Assembly (NCBI GenBank): GCA_025766275.1
Contig: JAFKAC010000154.1
Span: 45,600 to 109,599, forward strand
Length of the DNA: 64,000 nucleotides
Origin: Lactarius indigo
Taxonomy: Eukaryota; Basidiomycota; Agaricomycetes; Russulales; Russulaceae
Reading direction: 5' to 3'
Part shown: one piece after another, positions 47,897 through 59,999 of the stretch
How positions within the stretch are numbered: the first letter of the stretch is position 1
Layout of the letters: each line of letters opens with the position of its first letter
Program-made: the position numbers and the translations under genes
Notes under the pieces: model-generated
The model's input: only the letters and a program-made list of their open reading frames with translations
Database searches by the model: none
What the model was told of the DNA's origin: nothing

Positions 47897-50800
47897 CTAC
47901 CGTGCGGGCGACGCAGACTTTTGTGGCACCTTAGCCTCAATGTCCGCCAATTGCTGGTTACGCTTGTCGGCGAGTTCTCTTTGTCTCTGCAGGGATCTGA
48001 ACGGAAAAATACGAGTCGGCGCTAATATCCAGGAACCTTGAGCTCAGACGCATACCTGATCTGGTTTTCGAGCTCCAGTACTCGCTCTTTGTAGCCCTGT
48101 CTTTCTCGCTTGACCTTCTCTTCGGCCGCCCGTAAGCGATTCTCGTATTCCTTCACCCGCGCTTCCCATTTTCCATCTGCCACCGTGGTTTTCTGGTTCA
48201 TGGCGGCCATCTTCTCCTCGGCGGCAGCGAGTTGGTTCTGTGCATTGGCCAGACGACGTTCCGCATTATTCGCGCGAATCATGAGTGCCTTGACCTCGTT
48301 CGAGTCCCCAGGCGTTGGCCGCTTCAATATGGCCAGCTGCGCAGTTAGATCCGATAAAGTTGACTACTCCGCACGTCAGGAACCCCCCTAAATTCAAATG
48401 ATCGCAGAAAATTTACCTTGGCCGATTCTAATTCACCCTCTTTCGCACTGAGCTTGCGGCGCATGGTGATCTTCGTGTCCGCGCATTGCTTAACGCTAGT
48501 TTCGAACTTGTCTAGCTGCCGCCATCGGTGGTCCAAAGACTTGCGTATCTCGTTCAGCTTCTCGGTATATCGACCCTCGGCTTCCTTGACGCGCTTCTCA
48601 AAGTCGAGCTGAATCTGGCTCAACGACTTCAATCGGGAGATGAGGTTGTCGTGGAAGATGCCAAAGTTTGTGTATGGCTTAGTCTCAGCTTGGCCACCTT
48701 TCTTCTGTGGTCGCGGTTAGGATGAATCTCAGACGTGTCGCAACGACGAACGTACAGGCGTCTTGTCAACACCAAGGATCTTGTCCATGTATTGATAGAT
48801 AGTGAGCAGGAGCGTATTGCGCTCGGTCAACTGATCCCTGTATTGATTCTCCGCTGTGAGCAAAGACCTTTGGTCCTTCGAAAGTCGCTGCTCGAGTTCC
48901 TGACTGCGCGCGCGCAAGGAGGCGACATCCGCTTCCGCCGTGCTCAAGTTCGACTGAACCAGATCAAGCTTGTCCGTGGCATTCAACCGCGCTTGAGTCT
49001 GGGAGGCTAGCTGCGCCGAGAGCTCGCGATTCTCAGCGTGTAGCGTGTCGATGACGCCGTCGCGTTCACGCATGCGCGTCTCTCTCTCGTGAAGATCCTT
49101 ACGGGCTCGAGTGAGCTCGTCCTCGAGCCGTTCGAGATCACGCTTGAGCCGGTCGGCCTCGAGCTGGAGTGAGAACCGAGCCGTAGTGGCGTGTTCACCT
49201 TGTGTCTTGGCTGCCGTCTCCTGTGCACTCAACGCGGCCTGAAGAGCAGAAACGTCTGCTTCGCGCTGGCTAAGAAGGGCCTGGACACGGGTGAGATCCG
49301 CTTGCGCGGTCTGTGCAGAGGCTTCGTGTGCTTCGAAAGTGCGACGCGACCGACGCATATCCGACTCGAAATCGCGATGTGCCTTGTCCAGTTCCGCCTC
49401 GGCACGTTCACGAGCCTCGCGTTCCATCTGCACCTCCCCAACAAGGTCTTCGACGTGCTGCGCGAGCTCTTCCTGACGAGCTCGATGCGCGCGAATATCC
49501 TGGTTGCTTTGCTCGTAAAGTTGAGTAGCTTCTTGTAATTCGCCCTTGAGATGTGCTACTTTCTGTCAAGATGTCAAGCAATACACCGGGACAACAACAA
49601 TGACGCGGACTTCTTTCAGAGCTACCGTGAGGGCTTCCAGCCGCTCACGTTCAATCATCTCGTCTTCTCGTGCGCGATCGTTGATTCTCTTCAATTCTTC
49701 GGCATCTTCCTCGAGTTCGTAGATACGGTGCCCAAGTTGCTCGATTTCGCGGTTCGCGAGAGCAATCTCTTCGTCCTTCTCTTCGGCCTCTTGTTCAAGA
49801 TGAGCAAGTGCAGCTTCGAATTTGTCGTGAAGAGCATTGGTATTCAATTCTAGCTCGGTGACCTGCATGCGAAGTTCTTCTGACTCGGCATCACGCTCCG
49901 CGAGGGCCTGCAAACAAATCAGTGCACCGCAGCGGAGAATGCGTAGATACGACGCACGTCACGTAGCTCCTCAATCTGTGTCTTCGCCTCGTCAACCTCG
50001 CCCTTCCACTCGCCTTCGACGTCATCAAGGATAGAACGGTGCTCGCTGACGAGCTCGCTGATCTCCTGGTTCTTGAAACCCAGCTCATCGTCTTTCTGTT
50101 GGAGCTCAATACTCGCCGCGGCGAGTTTATCACGTAGCACATTAAGGTCGTCTTCGATCGCCTCGCGCGACTCGCGCTCCTCCATGATCATGGCGCGGCT
50201 TTCACTACGTTCGATGCTCTCTGCTTCTCGGCGACGCTCCAAGTCCTCGATTTGCAGGCGTAGTGCCTCATTTTGATCCAAGAGCTCTTCCTTGTCGTCC
50301 TCGCGTTGAGCGAGGGCATCTGCATGCTCCTCTAGTGCAGCCTTAAGGTCACCAATTTCCTCTTGGAGTGCGGCGATCCGCCGGCCGCCGTCGCTGTTCG
50401 CCATTAAAGTTTTCCCCGCGTTGCTCGACAATGTCCTTGAGCCGTTCGAGTTCATCCATGTTCTCTTCGAGCAAGTGGCGGACATTCTCGAGCTCTTCTT
50501 CTAGCTCAGCGTTGCGTTCCTCTGCATCGCGCAGAGCGGCATCGTCTTCTCCCGGTTCACTGCTGAGACGACGACGTAATTCGTGTTCACGCTTTTCGAG
50601 CAGAGCCTCGAGCTCACGCTCACGTGACGTCCGTGCTACGTCCCCACGTTGTAACCGTTGTAGTTCATTCTCGAGTTCTAAGACGAGCTTCCGGACCTTC
50701 TTGAGTTCCATACCAGCGCTGTTGAACCTCGATTTTCAGGTTGATGTTCTGCTTGAGTGCCGCCTCTACCTGGTCGGGGGCTAGTTGGGCGAGGCGCTCT

Positions 50801-51312
50801 TCGAGGAAATGAACCTTGAGTTTTATGTTGAAGTTCTCCTTCTTGAGGTTGTCGATGTGCTAAAATAGTGTCAAAGGGTGCGCGTGTCAGAGGAGACGAG
50901 CGAGGTTGCGAACCTTCTCCTGATCTCGAAGGGTGAGGTTGTTCCCCTTTGCATTAGCGGCATTCGACTTGGAACGCTTCCCCCTGGTGTTCAAGGGTGT
51001 ACCGAGGTCTCCCTCCCAGCTATCCTCCTTCCGGGAGGCATTTAGTGGATCGGAACCTTGCTCGTCGTCATCTTCACGACTAGAAATATGTCGCCTTAGT
51101 GCAACTGGAGTGGCCTCGTCGCCTTTCCGTCGCACAAGTGTATGGGGTGGTGATGGTGTGGATATCGGGGCAGTTGAAGGGGCAGTTGTGTGGGACGAAG
51201 CTGAGGATACCCTGAATGACTTTGCAGGGGTCGAAATGCCAGAGATTAGAGAACCAAGAGAAAGATCAGGCGTTCCGAGAGATTGAAATGAGGAGTCGGC
51301 CTGTGCAGACAT
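47897..51312 (-). CDS. CM1-domain coiled-coil protein (Mto1/ApsB/centrosomin type)
   Basis: Proteins with a centrosomin motif 1 bind and activate the gamma-tubulin complex at microtubule-organising centres. After a Ser/Thr-rich head (MSAQADSSFQSLGTPDLSLG), the CM1 motif is split by an intron: NLTLRDQEK joined to HIDNLKKENFNIKLKVHFLE and ERLAQLAPDQVEAAL. This is the diagnostic block of the family. Nearly all the rest, to the stop at 47897, is heptad coiled coil, with long Glu/Arg-rich exons (for example REDDKEELLDQNEALRLQIE). The protein is about 1,000 residues with about ten introns. The short tail after the last coil is VPQKSASPAR. Whether it is the spindle-pole or the septal/cytoplasmic MTOC type cannot be told by eye. 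Only 90 bp separate its ATG from that of YKT6. Confidence 0.85.
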
Positions 51313-51402
51313 CCCGACCGTTCAAAGTTGAGAAGTTGAGCCGGCCCGTCGAGGCCCGGGTCTTTAAAGGGACAGAGACAGAGAACAAGGTCCTTTACAA
51401 CC
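51313..51402. promoter_or_regulatory. 90-bp bidirectional promoter between CM1 protein and YKT6
   Basis: The two divergent start codons (51312 minus, 51403 plus) are separated by only 90 bp. Both leaders and any core promoter elements must lie in or overlap this stretch. It has no clear TATA box and contains GGCCCGTCGAGGCCCGGG-like GC-rich sequence. Shared regulation is inferred from spacing. Confidence 0.6.
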
Positions 51403-52181
51403 ATGAAGATCTATTCTCTCGCCGTCATCCTCGCACCCCCTTCGGGTCCCAGTGCAACCTTATGTTTCGCGTCCGACCTATCCTCTTTTTCTTTCTATCA
51501 AAAAGGTTCCGTCGGCGAATTCATGTCCTTTTTTACGAAGACTGTCGCAGAACGCACCCCCCAGGGTGCACGTCAGAGTGTTCAAGAGAACAACTATACT
51601 GCACACGTATACAACCGGGGAGGCGCAGAGCAGCTCGCAGGTTAGTTAGCCTTATTTTTTCTGGCGTCGTGCACCGTATTTTAACCGTCTCACACTCTAG
51701 GCGTTATCATCACCGACCAGGAGTATCCCGTTCGACCAGCCTTCTCGCTCCTCACCAAGCTCCTCGATGATTTTACGGCCAAAGTCCCCCAGTCTTCTTT
51801 TTCTAATCCATCTGCGATCTCGTTCCCGGATATCAACACCTACCTCCAGAAGTACCAAGATCCGCGGCACGCGGACAACATCATGCGCGTGCAGCAAGAA
51901 CTTGACGAGACTAAGATTGTTCTGGTGCGCATGCCCTTCCAAGACGATTTCCTTACACTCATTCCATTCATGATGGCCGCAGCACAAGACAATCGAGTCA
52001 GTTCTGCAACGTGGCGAGAAGTTGGACAATCTCGTGGAGCGGTCGACTGCGCTTTCTGCTCAAAGCAAGATGTTCTATAAGACTGCCAAGAAGGCAAGTC
52101 CCTGTTCCGTTTCTTTCCCTTTCGAGCTTGTTAGCTAATGCCATTTCTGTGCAGCAAAACTCTTGCTGCACTGTCATGTGA
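51403..52181 (+). CDS. YKT6: SNARE protein YKT6
   Basis: Ykt6 is an R-SNARE with a longin domain, active in ER-Golgi, endosomal and vacuolar fusion. The ATG at 51403 begins [20 protein letters not shown]. The longin domain continues [40 protein letters not shown] and [11 protein letters not shown]. The SNARE helix comprises [20 protein letters not shown] and [20 protein letters not shown]. The C-terminus [10 protein letters not shown] carries the CC pair that is farnesylated and palmitoylated in Ykt6. The last intron (52094-52154) begins GCAAGT instead of GT, and removing it is required to reach the CCTVM end. The stop TGA is at 52179. The length is about 200 residues, normal for the family. 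Confidence 0.94.
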
Positions 52182-52458
52182 GGCGTTATACAGGGAACGC
52201 GCGCTCTATCTTACGTTGATCACGATGTACTTGTATACATACCCGGAGGACAATTTCATTAATCCTTTCAGAAGGTGTATCGCTCCTTAGACTTGAGCGT
52301 CACTGGTCGGATGTAGCCAGGTGTTCTCTTGAACAAATCGCCAGTGATGGTGTGGCGAGGGGACAGGGTGACTGGTCGCGGTATGAGTAAAGTCCGATAA
52401 GGGGTTATCAGCAATAATAAATAACTCAATAATACCTGGGACAACCCAACCTGGTGCC

Positions 52459-55400
52459 ATGGCGCACGCAAAAGACAGGCACTACTGGTCTCAGTTACGG
52501 ATAGCGCTCACCGCAGGTTCTTGGGGATCGCCTCACCCTGCCAGAGCTTTCAGAGGTGTCCCCATTTCCTGGACTGATCTCCTTCGTAAATTCAATAAAC
52601 ACTGCCACGGATACACCGATGTTGCAGAAATTGCCAATCAAACACAGGCTCTCGCTCTGCTCATCGCCGGGGGACCCTCTGACCGTGAACTAGATGGTAT
52701 CGGCTATCATCACGAGGACTTCCTTACCCTTGGGGCAGAAACCGTGGTGGCTGATGAGCACACCGTTGAAGCAGAAGTGGGTTACAGAATTCTCAGGGGC
52801 CTCGAAGCTGAAAACACCAATTCCGATGTGCGTTTTCCATACTCTCTCCTGCTGTTGACGTTCTCAACCATCTCAGTCCCTGAAACTTGCTCTCGCTTAC
52901 TATGCGTATGCCCTCAAAGATCCGAATCAGTGCCTTTCTTACCTTAATCAAGTCCGCGACCTTGCCAATGCGCAGAGCCGCCTGAATCTTGCGGACTCAC
53001 TTCGCTCAAACGCGTCTTCCCTTCAAGCACCTTCTGTTTCCGATAACACATCCTCGGTATCATTCATAGGTAGCTTTGTGTCCAGTGACTCAACCTCAAC
53101 AATTGCCGATATTTCTGACGGCAAAGCTTGGGCCGCTATCGAAATCGTGCGTGGTGTGTGCTTACAGGGTAACCTAGTTTTTCATTATTGCTCGTTTGAG
53201 TGTTCTCACATCATGTAACAGGCATGTCGCTCGAAAAGCTGACGCCTGCCGATACATCTAGGATTTTGTCCGTCTACCTAATTGCCACCCAGGCACTCCC
53301 GACCATTGAGAGCAACATCTCACGGTCCTTCCCGCCAAATCCGCTGCACGCATCGAGCTCTGGTCCCGGTCATATCGACACACCTTCGTTTTCTAGATAT
53401 CGTGAGCTATGGAGGTGGATAGAGCACCTTCTTAGGCGCGCAATTATCATCGCAGCACAAATCTGTAGCTTGAACAGCACTCAAGAGGCCGTCTTGTGGA
53501 TGTTGTTTTCACAATATCAAACCTGCAGTGCACACTGGCCTCCAACATTCCGTTCTGCGCATCGATCTACAGTTACCGAGTTATTTATTCGCGCCCTAGT
53601 CTTACGTGCACGTCTCCCTGGGCGTCCTCCTCCGTCCTTTTACGGTCACTTTCGCCCGGGGACTCTGGATGTTCGGATCACTGCCTCAATGGTCGCGCGT
53701 CGCGCAATTCAGGACTACCGTGACATCCTGAACGCGAGCACACATTTCCCAAAGGCGGGAGAACGCAATGTCAAGGTAGAGGAGTTGACGGATTTATGCG
53801 TTGCAGTATGGGAAGCAGGCGGGTCTAAGAGCGGAGACGCAGCCTGGGTCATGGATGTGCGTTTTGTTTGTTTTTTCGTCGGGCTAAGAAAGACGCTAGT
53901 TAACCCATGTCTATCCAGATCCTCTGGTGGGCGACACGTCTGACTTTCAATGCCGCCCGCGTGTTCCGACATACGATGCGCATTTCCGAAGCCTGTGGGG
54001 ATGCCGTGCTCGCGACGCGTGCATTGCGACTTTATGTCCTGACTGTTGGGAAGGCAAAACTTACCGAAAAATCCACGGATTCAGACGCGACCTGGGTTAC
54101 CACACTCGTGTGGGGCTCTCGGATGCTTTGCCGTCTGTCTCTCATGGCAGACCCGACATCGGGTAACCGTGGGATGGACGAGGTGCGCGAGGCTGGCACG
54201 GTCCTGGAAAAAGCAAGGGAACGACTCGACCCAGACGACAAGACATTGAGAGCGCGCGTGGAGTTGGCGGAGGGCATTTGGAACACGGTTATGGCAATAA
54301 AAGGTATCCCTCGACCTCACTCCACACTCTTCTGTCGCTCACATTGGGTAAAGAGCAGGACCACTTAAGTCGAACATCAAGGCTCACAACTGCGCTTTCC
54401 CTCCTGGAAAGCTCGATACAAGCCCACCCTTCATCTTCTGCACATTTCCACCTCGCACTCGCACTGTACAGACCTATCCCCACGCGCGATCTTTCACGCG
54501 CGGTCGAAAACGCACGCATAGCCGTAGAGCTCGAACCAGACAATGTTCGTTACTGGCACCTTTTGGGTCTCCTGCTTGCTGCCTCCGAGGATTGGCGCGG
54601 TGCACGGGAGGTTCTGGAAGTAGGCGCGACGCTAGACGATCAATCGTGGGCGGCCGAGCAGACCCCACCTCTGGTTAGTGATGCTCTGGACACCGACACG
54701 GTAGGCAGGCAGAGGGATGGTTCGACCGGTACTGCATCGCGCACGCAATTAGAGCCATCGCTACTCTCTGAGGAAGGATCAACTTCGACGGAGCGGCAGC
54801 ATGAACGCGAGACTATCCTCGATGGGCAGTCGCATACACTTCCGTCACCAGCAGAGCTTCTCCGACCCTTACCAGATCATCCGCCACCGACGATTACAGA
54901 ACGCTTCGAGCACGCACTCCAACTCCGAATGACTCAGCTCGCCTTGACAGAGCTCATCGAAGGCCCTGAGGTAACCGACGAGAAATGGATCGAGGTGTTT
55001 CAGTGGTTTGCGAAGAGAGGTCCTGAGAGAGACCAGAGCCGTGAGTGTACTTTGTGCTCCCACGGCGTACGCTGATAGCGTCTTGCAGAGCGTACGTCGA
55101 TTGAAACTAGCCGGCGCTCATTCGAAGTGAAGTCGGACACATTTGACCCGCAAGCTATTACGTCCCTTCCGACCGACGCCAATAGTGTCTATGGTCCTAA
55201 GCACATGCCGATCTCCGTTGCATCCCCGACAGATGTCCAGGATGAGAATGGCACCCCTACACAAAACGGAAAGTCCAGGCTCTCTATCGACGACACGGAG
55301 AAGGAAAAAGAAAAGGACAAGTCTGCGGGAAAGAAAGTCCAGAAGATGCTGAAGAACCGGGTGCACAAGGAGCAGCGGCGAATCTCGACAATAGGACGTA

Positions 55401-56234
55401 AGATAGGGCATGGCGTAGGTAGGCAAGGTCTCAACTTGCGACGAACCACGTCGACGCCCAGTGAGGATTTTCTTTTATCCCTACTTCAGACGGCAGCTCT
55501 AATTTGGGGGTCATTTCGGCACAGCCGAGCTGTTCAAAGCTATGGGGATGGACCAGACATCTTACCAAGCATCTTCAATCCACTCCCGGCGGCATAGTCC
55601 TTACGCGTCGACCAACGAGCTTGTCCGCCCCGAGTCGCCGCCTCCGCCTTCAGTGACTCCTCGTGAGAAAAGAGAGCGCTCAAGGAAGGAACGTAGGCTC
55701 CTCAGCGAGCTATGGTTGATGAGTGCTGCGACTTTCAGGCGATCCGGAAAATTGGAGCAGGCGCGCGCGGCGATACAAGAAGCAGAGGTTAGGGACGAAG
55801 AGAACCCAAACGTATGGATACAGGTGAGGGGCGAAAACCCGTCGTCCGTCCAACCTCAACTGAACATTGGATTGCAGCTGGGGCTGTACCACACTGCGCT
55901 TGGGAACAAGGATCGGGCGGTGCAGGCGTTCAACAAGGCGCTCTTCATTTTCCCTGACAGCATCCCCGCAACCGTTCACCTGAGTCACTCTTATCTCACT
56001 CTCGCCAAGGAAGGGACATCAGATGTGGACAACATCGATTTGGTTGCAGGAATGTTGTCTGATCTTACACAGGGCCCGGGTTGGGATGTCCCCGAGGCGT
56101 GGTATTTCTTAGGTAAAGCTCATGGAATGCGCGGGATGCGCGACCGTGAGCGTGAATGCCTTGGCTTTGCTCTTAACCTCGCAGACGGTCGTCCCCTTCG
56201 CGAATTTGGTGATGCAGTTGGATGGTGCTTGTAG
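52459..56234 (+). CDS. YPP1: YPP1/TTC7 scaffold of the plasma-membrane PI4-kinase
   Basis: Ypp1/TTC7 links the PI4-kinase Stt4 to the membrane anchor Efr3 and so sets plasma-membrane PI4P. The ATG at 52459 starts MAHAKDRHYWSQLRIALTAG. It is followed by SLKLALAYYAYALKDPNQCL, SYLNQVRDL and IEIVRGMSLEKLTPADTSRI, and a long helical repeat region with TPR units. Examples are ARIAVELEPDNVRYWHLLGL and, in the C-terminal block, FRRSGKLEQARAAIQEAEVR, AVQAFNKALFIFPDSIPATV and EAWYFLGKAHGMRGM. A charged linker (EKEKEKDKSAGKKVQKMLKN, near 55310) separates the two TPR parts. About 1,130 residues with about seven introns; the stop is at 56232. The third copy of the GATA-type motif lies 50 bp upstream of the ATG. 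Confidence 0.85.
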
Positions 56235-56383
56235 TTGGCGTCACATCATGTCCGCGACACCTCGTTGCTAGTTCACACAGCATGCAATGTACGCCTGAGC
56301 GCCACCTGTGTAAGTGACAGAAGAGTTCCACGCCAAACCGAGAAAAATAATACAAGCGACGAGCACGCACGACGGTACAAGAC

Positions 56384-57480
56384 TTAATCTTCGATAACAA
56401 TAACATCGCCTAACATCTCGACGTGTCTCCGTTTTGCACCCCGCGTTGAACTCGCTTCTACTTCCTCTGACAGATCTATCACGCTGTCTGACGCATGCAC
56501 TTCTTTGCGTCTCTTGGTTCCCCGTGTTGGAAGGGACACAGCTTCAATCCCATCGCCTGTCAAATCGACACCAGCTGTTGCTTGTTCATCAGGACCTGCA
56601 GACTGCGCACTTGCTCGGCCTTTGCCCTTGGCAGAAGCACGGGTTGTGGTACCAGACGTGGTAGTGGCGGCGACCGCGGATGAGGAGGGTGGGTTTGAAG
56701 ACGCGGTGGAAGGCGGTGATGGCGGCGGCGTAGGTTTGGCGTACAATTCAGTCCATTGGCGTGCAGTCTGGTCGTGTGTGGGGCGTTTCCGAAGAAACTC
56801 GGTTGCAATAGACGGGACTGCGGGCGAATAAACAAGGTGACAGCAAGAGCGGGCGAAACCATTCATACCTAGTGGATCGGCTGTAAAGCGGTGTGGCGTG
56901 AACAAGAATGAAGACGCGAGTGAGAGAAGACGCACAGGGGTTGGGGTCAGTGAGAAGGGAACTAAGTGAGAGCACTACTTTGAAGATAGATAGCGCGGGG
57001 GACCAGTTGTTTTTCAATATATCAATGCAGACATTTCCTTTCTCTGAGATGTTCATATGATATATCCTAGGAAGACATACGTGTGAGCGAGTGTGCCACA
57101 TGTAAGGGGCGGAGAAGCGCCGGACGAACCGGGTTAGAAACAAAACCTTCGGGGCGGAAAACCTGGGGCCAAGGTCTCAGATTTCAGAAAGGCGTACCAC
57201 GGTGGGAGGTTCGTACGGGTAATCATGTCCGAGGGTAATCTCGACGCTGAATAAGCCCCCTTCGTAAATACTACCTTCGGGCCCAGGGATGCGCGCCTTC
57301 CAAAGGAAGGGCTTGTCGACAGAGATTGGCCCGACCGATATGCCGCCCAAGTCCTCTTTCTTGAGGTCTGCAATTTCGCGATGGATGCGCTTGAGCGTTG
57401 TCTGAAAGGTGTGAGTACGATGGGGGAATTGGTGAGATGACGAATGGGAAACTCACGCCCGAGAACCTCGTTGTGGACAT
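56384..57480 (-). CDS. Ubiquitin-conjugating enzyme E2 (UBE2E/UBE2D-like) with long C-terminal tail
   Basis: The UBC fold starts [20 protein letters not shown]. It continues [40 protein letters not shown] (the catalytic Cys in NVCID), [20 protein letters not shown] and [20 protein letters not shown]. The HPN tripeptide is HMN here, as in UBE2E-type enzymes that have HCN. A 21-nt mini-exon (LFLTR) is needed near 57150. After residue about 155 a tail of about 120 residues follows: a Pro/Ser stretch, then [38 protein letters not shown] and the terminal GDVIVIED. These are three hydrophobic-acidic stretches like SUMO-interacting motifs, two of them followed by TRG(T/A)KRR. The family is certain; the tail's function is inferred. 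The stop is at 56384. Confidence 0.85.
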
Positions 57481-57692
57481 TGTTTCGGGAAACCGTGAGA
57501 GCCGCGACGACTGGCACAAAGGAGGCACACGTGATCGTGGGTATCCACTCTATTCAGTTACACTGCCGAGCACAACACTGACTCCTCTCAAACGACCACC
57601 ATCGCAATGATCCCTCGAATATCTGTTTAAATCTTTTATTCCTCAGGCGGGAAATAATCTCAACATCTTAATCCGAAGTCCTTACAACGTTC

Positions 57693-58912
57693 ATGTTTGG
57701 AGAGTCAGAGTCGGAGTCTCCACGAGTTCCTTCGCCATGGGACCGCGTCCTATCGTCCTCAGCACCCCTCGACAAGGTGCACTACCACCAAGAGGAATTA
57801 TTACTCCCTAAACTCGCCGCGGAAGTAGAGGAGGTGCGTCCCGGATAGTATCTACTCAAAAGGTTCATCTGTAACTTGTGCGCACCACAGGGGAACGTCG
57901 AGTACAAGCTTCACCTGATTAGCCCCTCCCCCACCCGCTTCGTCCGCCTTGTCACCCAAATGAAATGGCGTCTCCTCGAAGGCGGCGGCCAGGCCATATA
58001 CGAGCTGGGCGTCGCGGATTCTGGTGCCCTCGTCGGCCTCTCGCCCAGCGACCTCCGCGCGACGCTCAATACGCTCCACGCTATGGCAGCCGAGATTGGC
58101 GCACGCGTCATCATAGCGAAGGAAATCGAAGTCGCCGTCTCGGAGCATACATCTGTGGCGGCAGGCTTCCGTTCACCAGCCCATAAACAGAACGGAAGCA
58201 AAGACAAGGCCGTCAAGGACCTGTCTAGGTTTCAGACCTTCATAACGGAGTCGGATTCATCACCGCGCTCGTTCGTCTCGGCTTCATCTATGACTACGTC
58301 GTCTTCCGTCGACTCTACTAGCCCATCAACTACCGGTTTACACTCACCAGTACCGCCATTTTCCCCGCCGCCTTCCCCGTTGCCACCCATTAGTTCTATC
58401 GAGACCCCCTTGGTGACCACGAGACGGCGCACGACGACGATTCCCTCTTCCCCATACTCACTCTAGATCAGCCTCACCACTTAGCTCGTGGTCTCGCCGA
58501 CGGAGAGGAATTGTTTATCAGTCAAAGTCGATCAGGCACCGTAAGGGTTCCGAAGAGCCCGATGACTAGGGTTCAAGGCGGGCACACTGCTCCTGGGCTT
58601 TGCCATGTCCAGCGTGTGCATGACAATGTCTTGCAGGAAGGAGACGAACCCCTCCTCGCTGCATTCAGTAAGCTGGAGGTTGCGGATAGCAGTGGGGTTC
58701 CTGAAGAAGGTAAGAGAGTGATCGTGGAGGCCATGATTATCCGCGAACTTGACCAAGAAGAAGGATTCCTGGACTTCTCTTCTTTTGACACACAGCATTT
58801 CCTGCCTATTACGTCTTCGAGCAGGATCCCAGTGGCGCTCAGTCGACCTTTGAATATTATTTTGTTGCTTCCTACATCCCGTACTTTGTATGCTACATAT
58901 CTCTTGAAGTGA
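57693..58912 (+). CDS. GTPBP1/2 N-terminal-like protein without a GTPase domain
   Basis: After MFGESESESPRVPSPWDRVL and an intron comes the block EGNVEYKLHLISPSPTRFVR, LVTQMKWRLLEGGGQAIYEL and GVADSGALVGLSPSDLRATL. This is the domain that precedes the G domain in GTPBP1/GTPBP2. No P-loop or other GTPase motif follows. Instead there is a Ser/Pro-rich linker and, in another phase, DDDSLFPILTLDQPHHLARG and IVEAMIIRELDQEEGFLDFS. These two phases are joined if a 44-nt intron beginning GTACCG and ending CCATTAG (near 58350) is removed. The 3' end is uncertain: the frame runs to 58912 but the tail after FLDFSSF looks noncoding. The role is unknown; a fungal family with this N-domain alone is plausible. 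Confidence 0.55.
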
Positions 58913-59990
58913 GTTCCTTAGAAAGCTGGATTTACGGTGCCATGTAATCGATATTTATTCTTGTATCGTAGATATTGTAACACCTTTATTAGGTTAGGCC
59001 ATCCTAGCACGCGTTCATTCAGACTGCTGTATTTTATCTGGAAATTCTGCAGTGACTTACTGAGAAAAAGAACCATGGCGTCACCAGTGCGGGTTAGAGC
59101 TTAGGGATGACAAGGAATTACTGCAGTGATAGCTTGACTGTATGTATCCGAGTACTGTAATGCTACTTTCGTAGTGTGAACATCAGTAACTCAGGACCCG
59201 TACAGTGTGCCCCCGTTGAAATTTGAAAGAGGGACGGTTGTACGAACGGGGAAAATATTCCCACACCCAGCGCTCAACGGACGAGCTCAGGCTCTTCAAG
59301 CATTCTTGCAACCTCGACAACTACACAGCGCTGGCCAGAGTCCACCGGTACACTACACTTCCACACAGCTGCAGCCGACTAGCTACGCCAGGCGCTCTCT
59401 TTGGCGCCGTCGTGCTCGCTGTCTTCTCCCTGTCGTGGAGCGTGCGATACGGTGGACAACCCCGACGACGTGGCGACGGGGACGCAGCCGATGCAACCGG
59501 CAGCGGTGAAACTCAAGCTACGTGAGACCCCCAACCCCGACCATGGCCCACAACGAATGGCGACACAACGACACAACATGTGCACGACGACGACGACGCA
59601 ACTAAGCGCGACACGACAACGACTTCGCTGCGCGCAACCTCAGGTGGCCCCAATCCAACGTGAGCTGCCTGCAAACACAATTACGACAACGACGCAGCCG
59701 TGCAGCCGATCCATCACTACCTCTCCACGGGTGCTCCCCCGGTAACACGACCCCAACCACGACGAGGTGGACACACGACCGCGACGCGAGCTAGCTATGC
59801 ACCTCTACGACGACGCTGGACCCGTATGTGGACCACGACCTCAATGATGTCCCAGAATCGGTGCCAGTGGGCAATGCGCAGTGGATGACCGACATGTGAC
59901 GCGTGGTGTCTAACTGGTGGAATGCAAGAGAAGACGAGACAGCGGTCGAACGAGGACCTTTTTTTTTTCCCCGTTGAGTGACTCTCCTTT
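58913..59990. other. Noncoding region with A/C-rich low-complexity tract
   Basis: No gene is recognised. From about 59440 to 59860 the plus strand is dominated by ACGACG, ACAACG and CACGAC words. The strand is strongly A/C over G/T. Several frames stay open here only because of this composition. Confidence 0.5.
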
Positions 59991-59999
59991 CCCCTGTCA

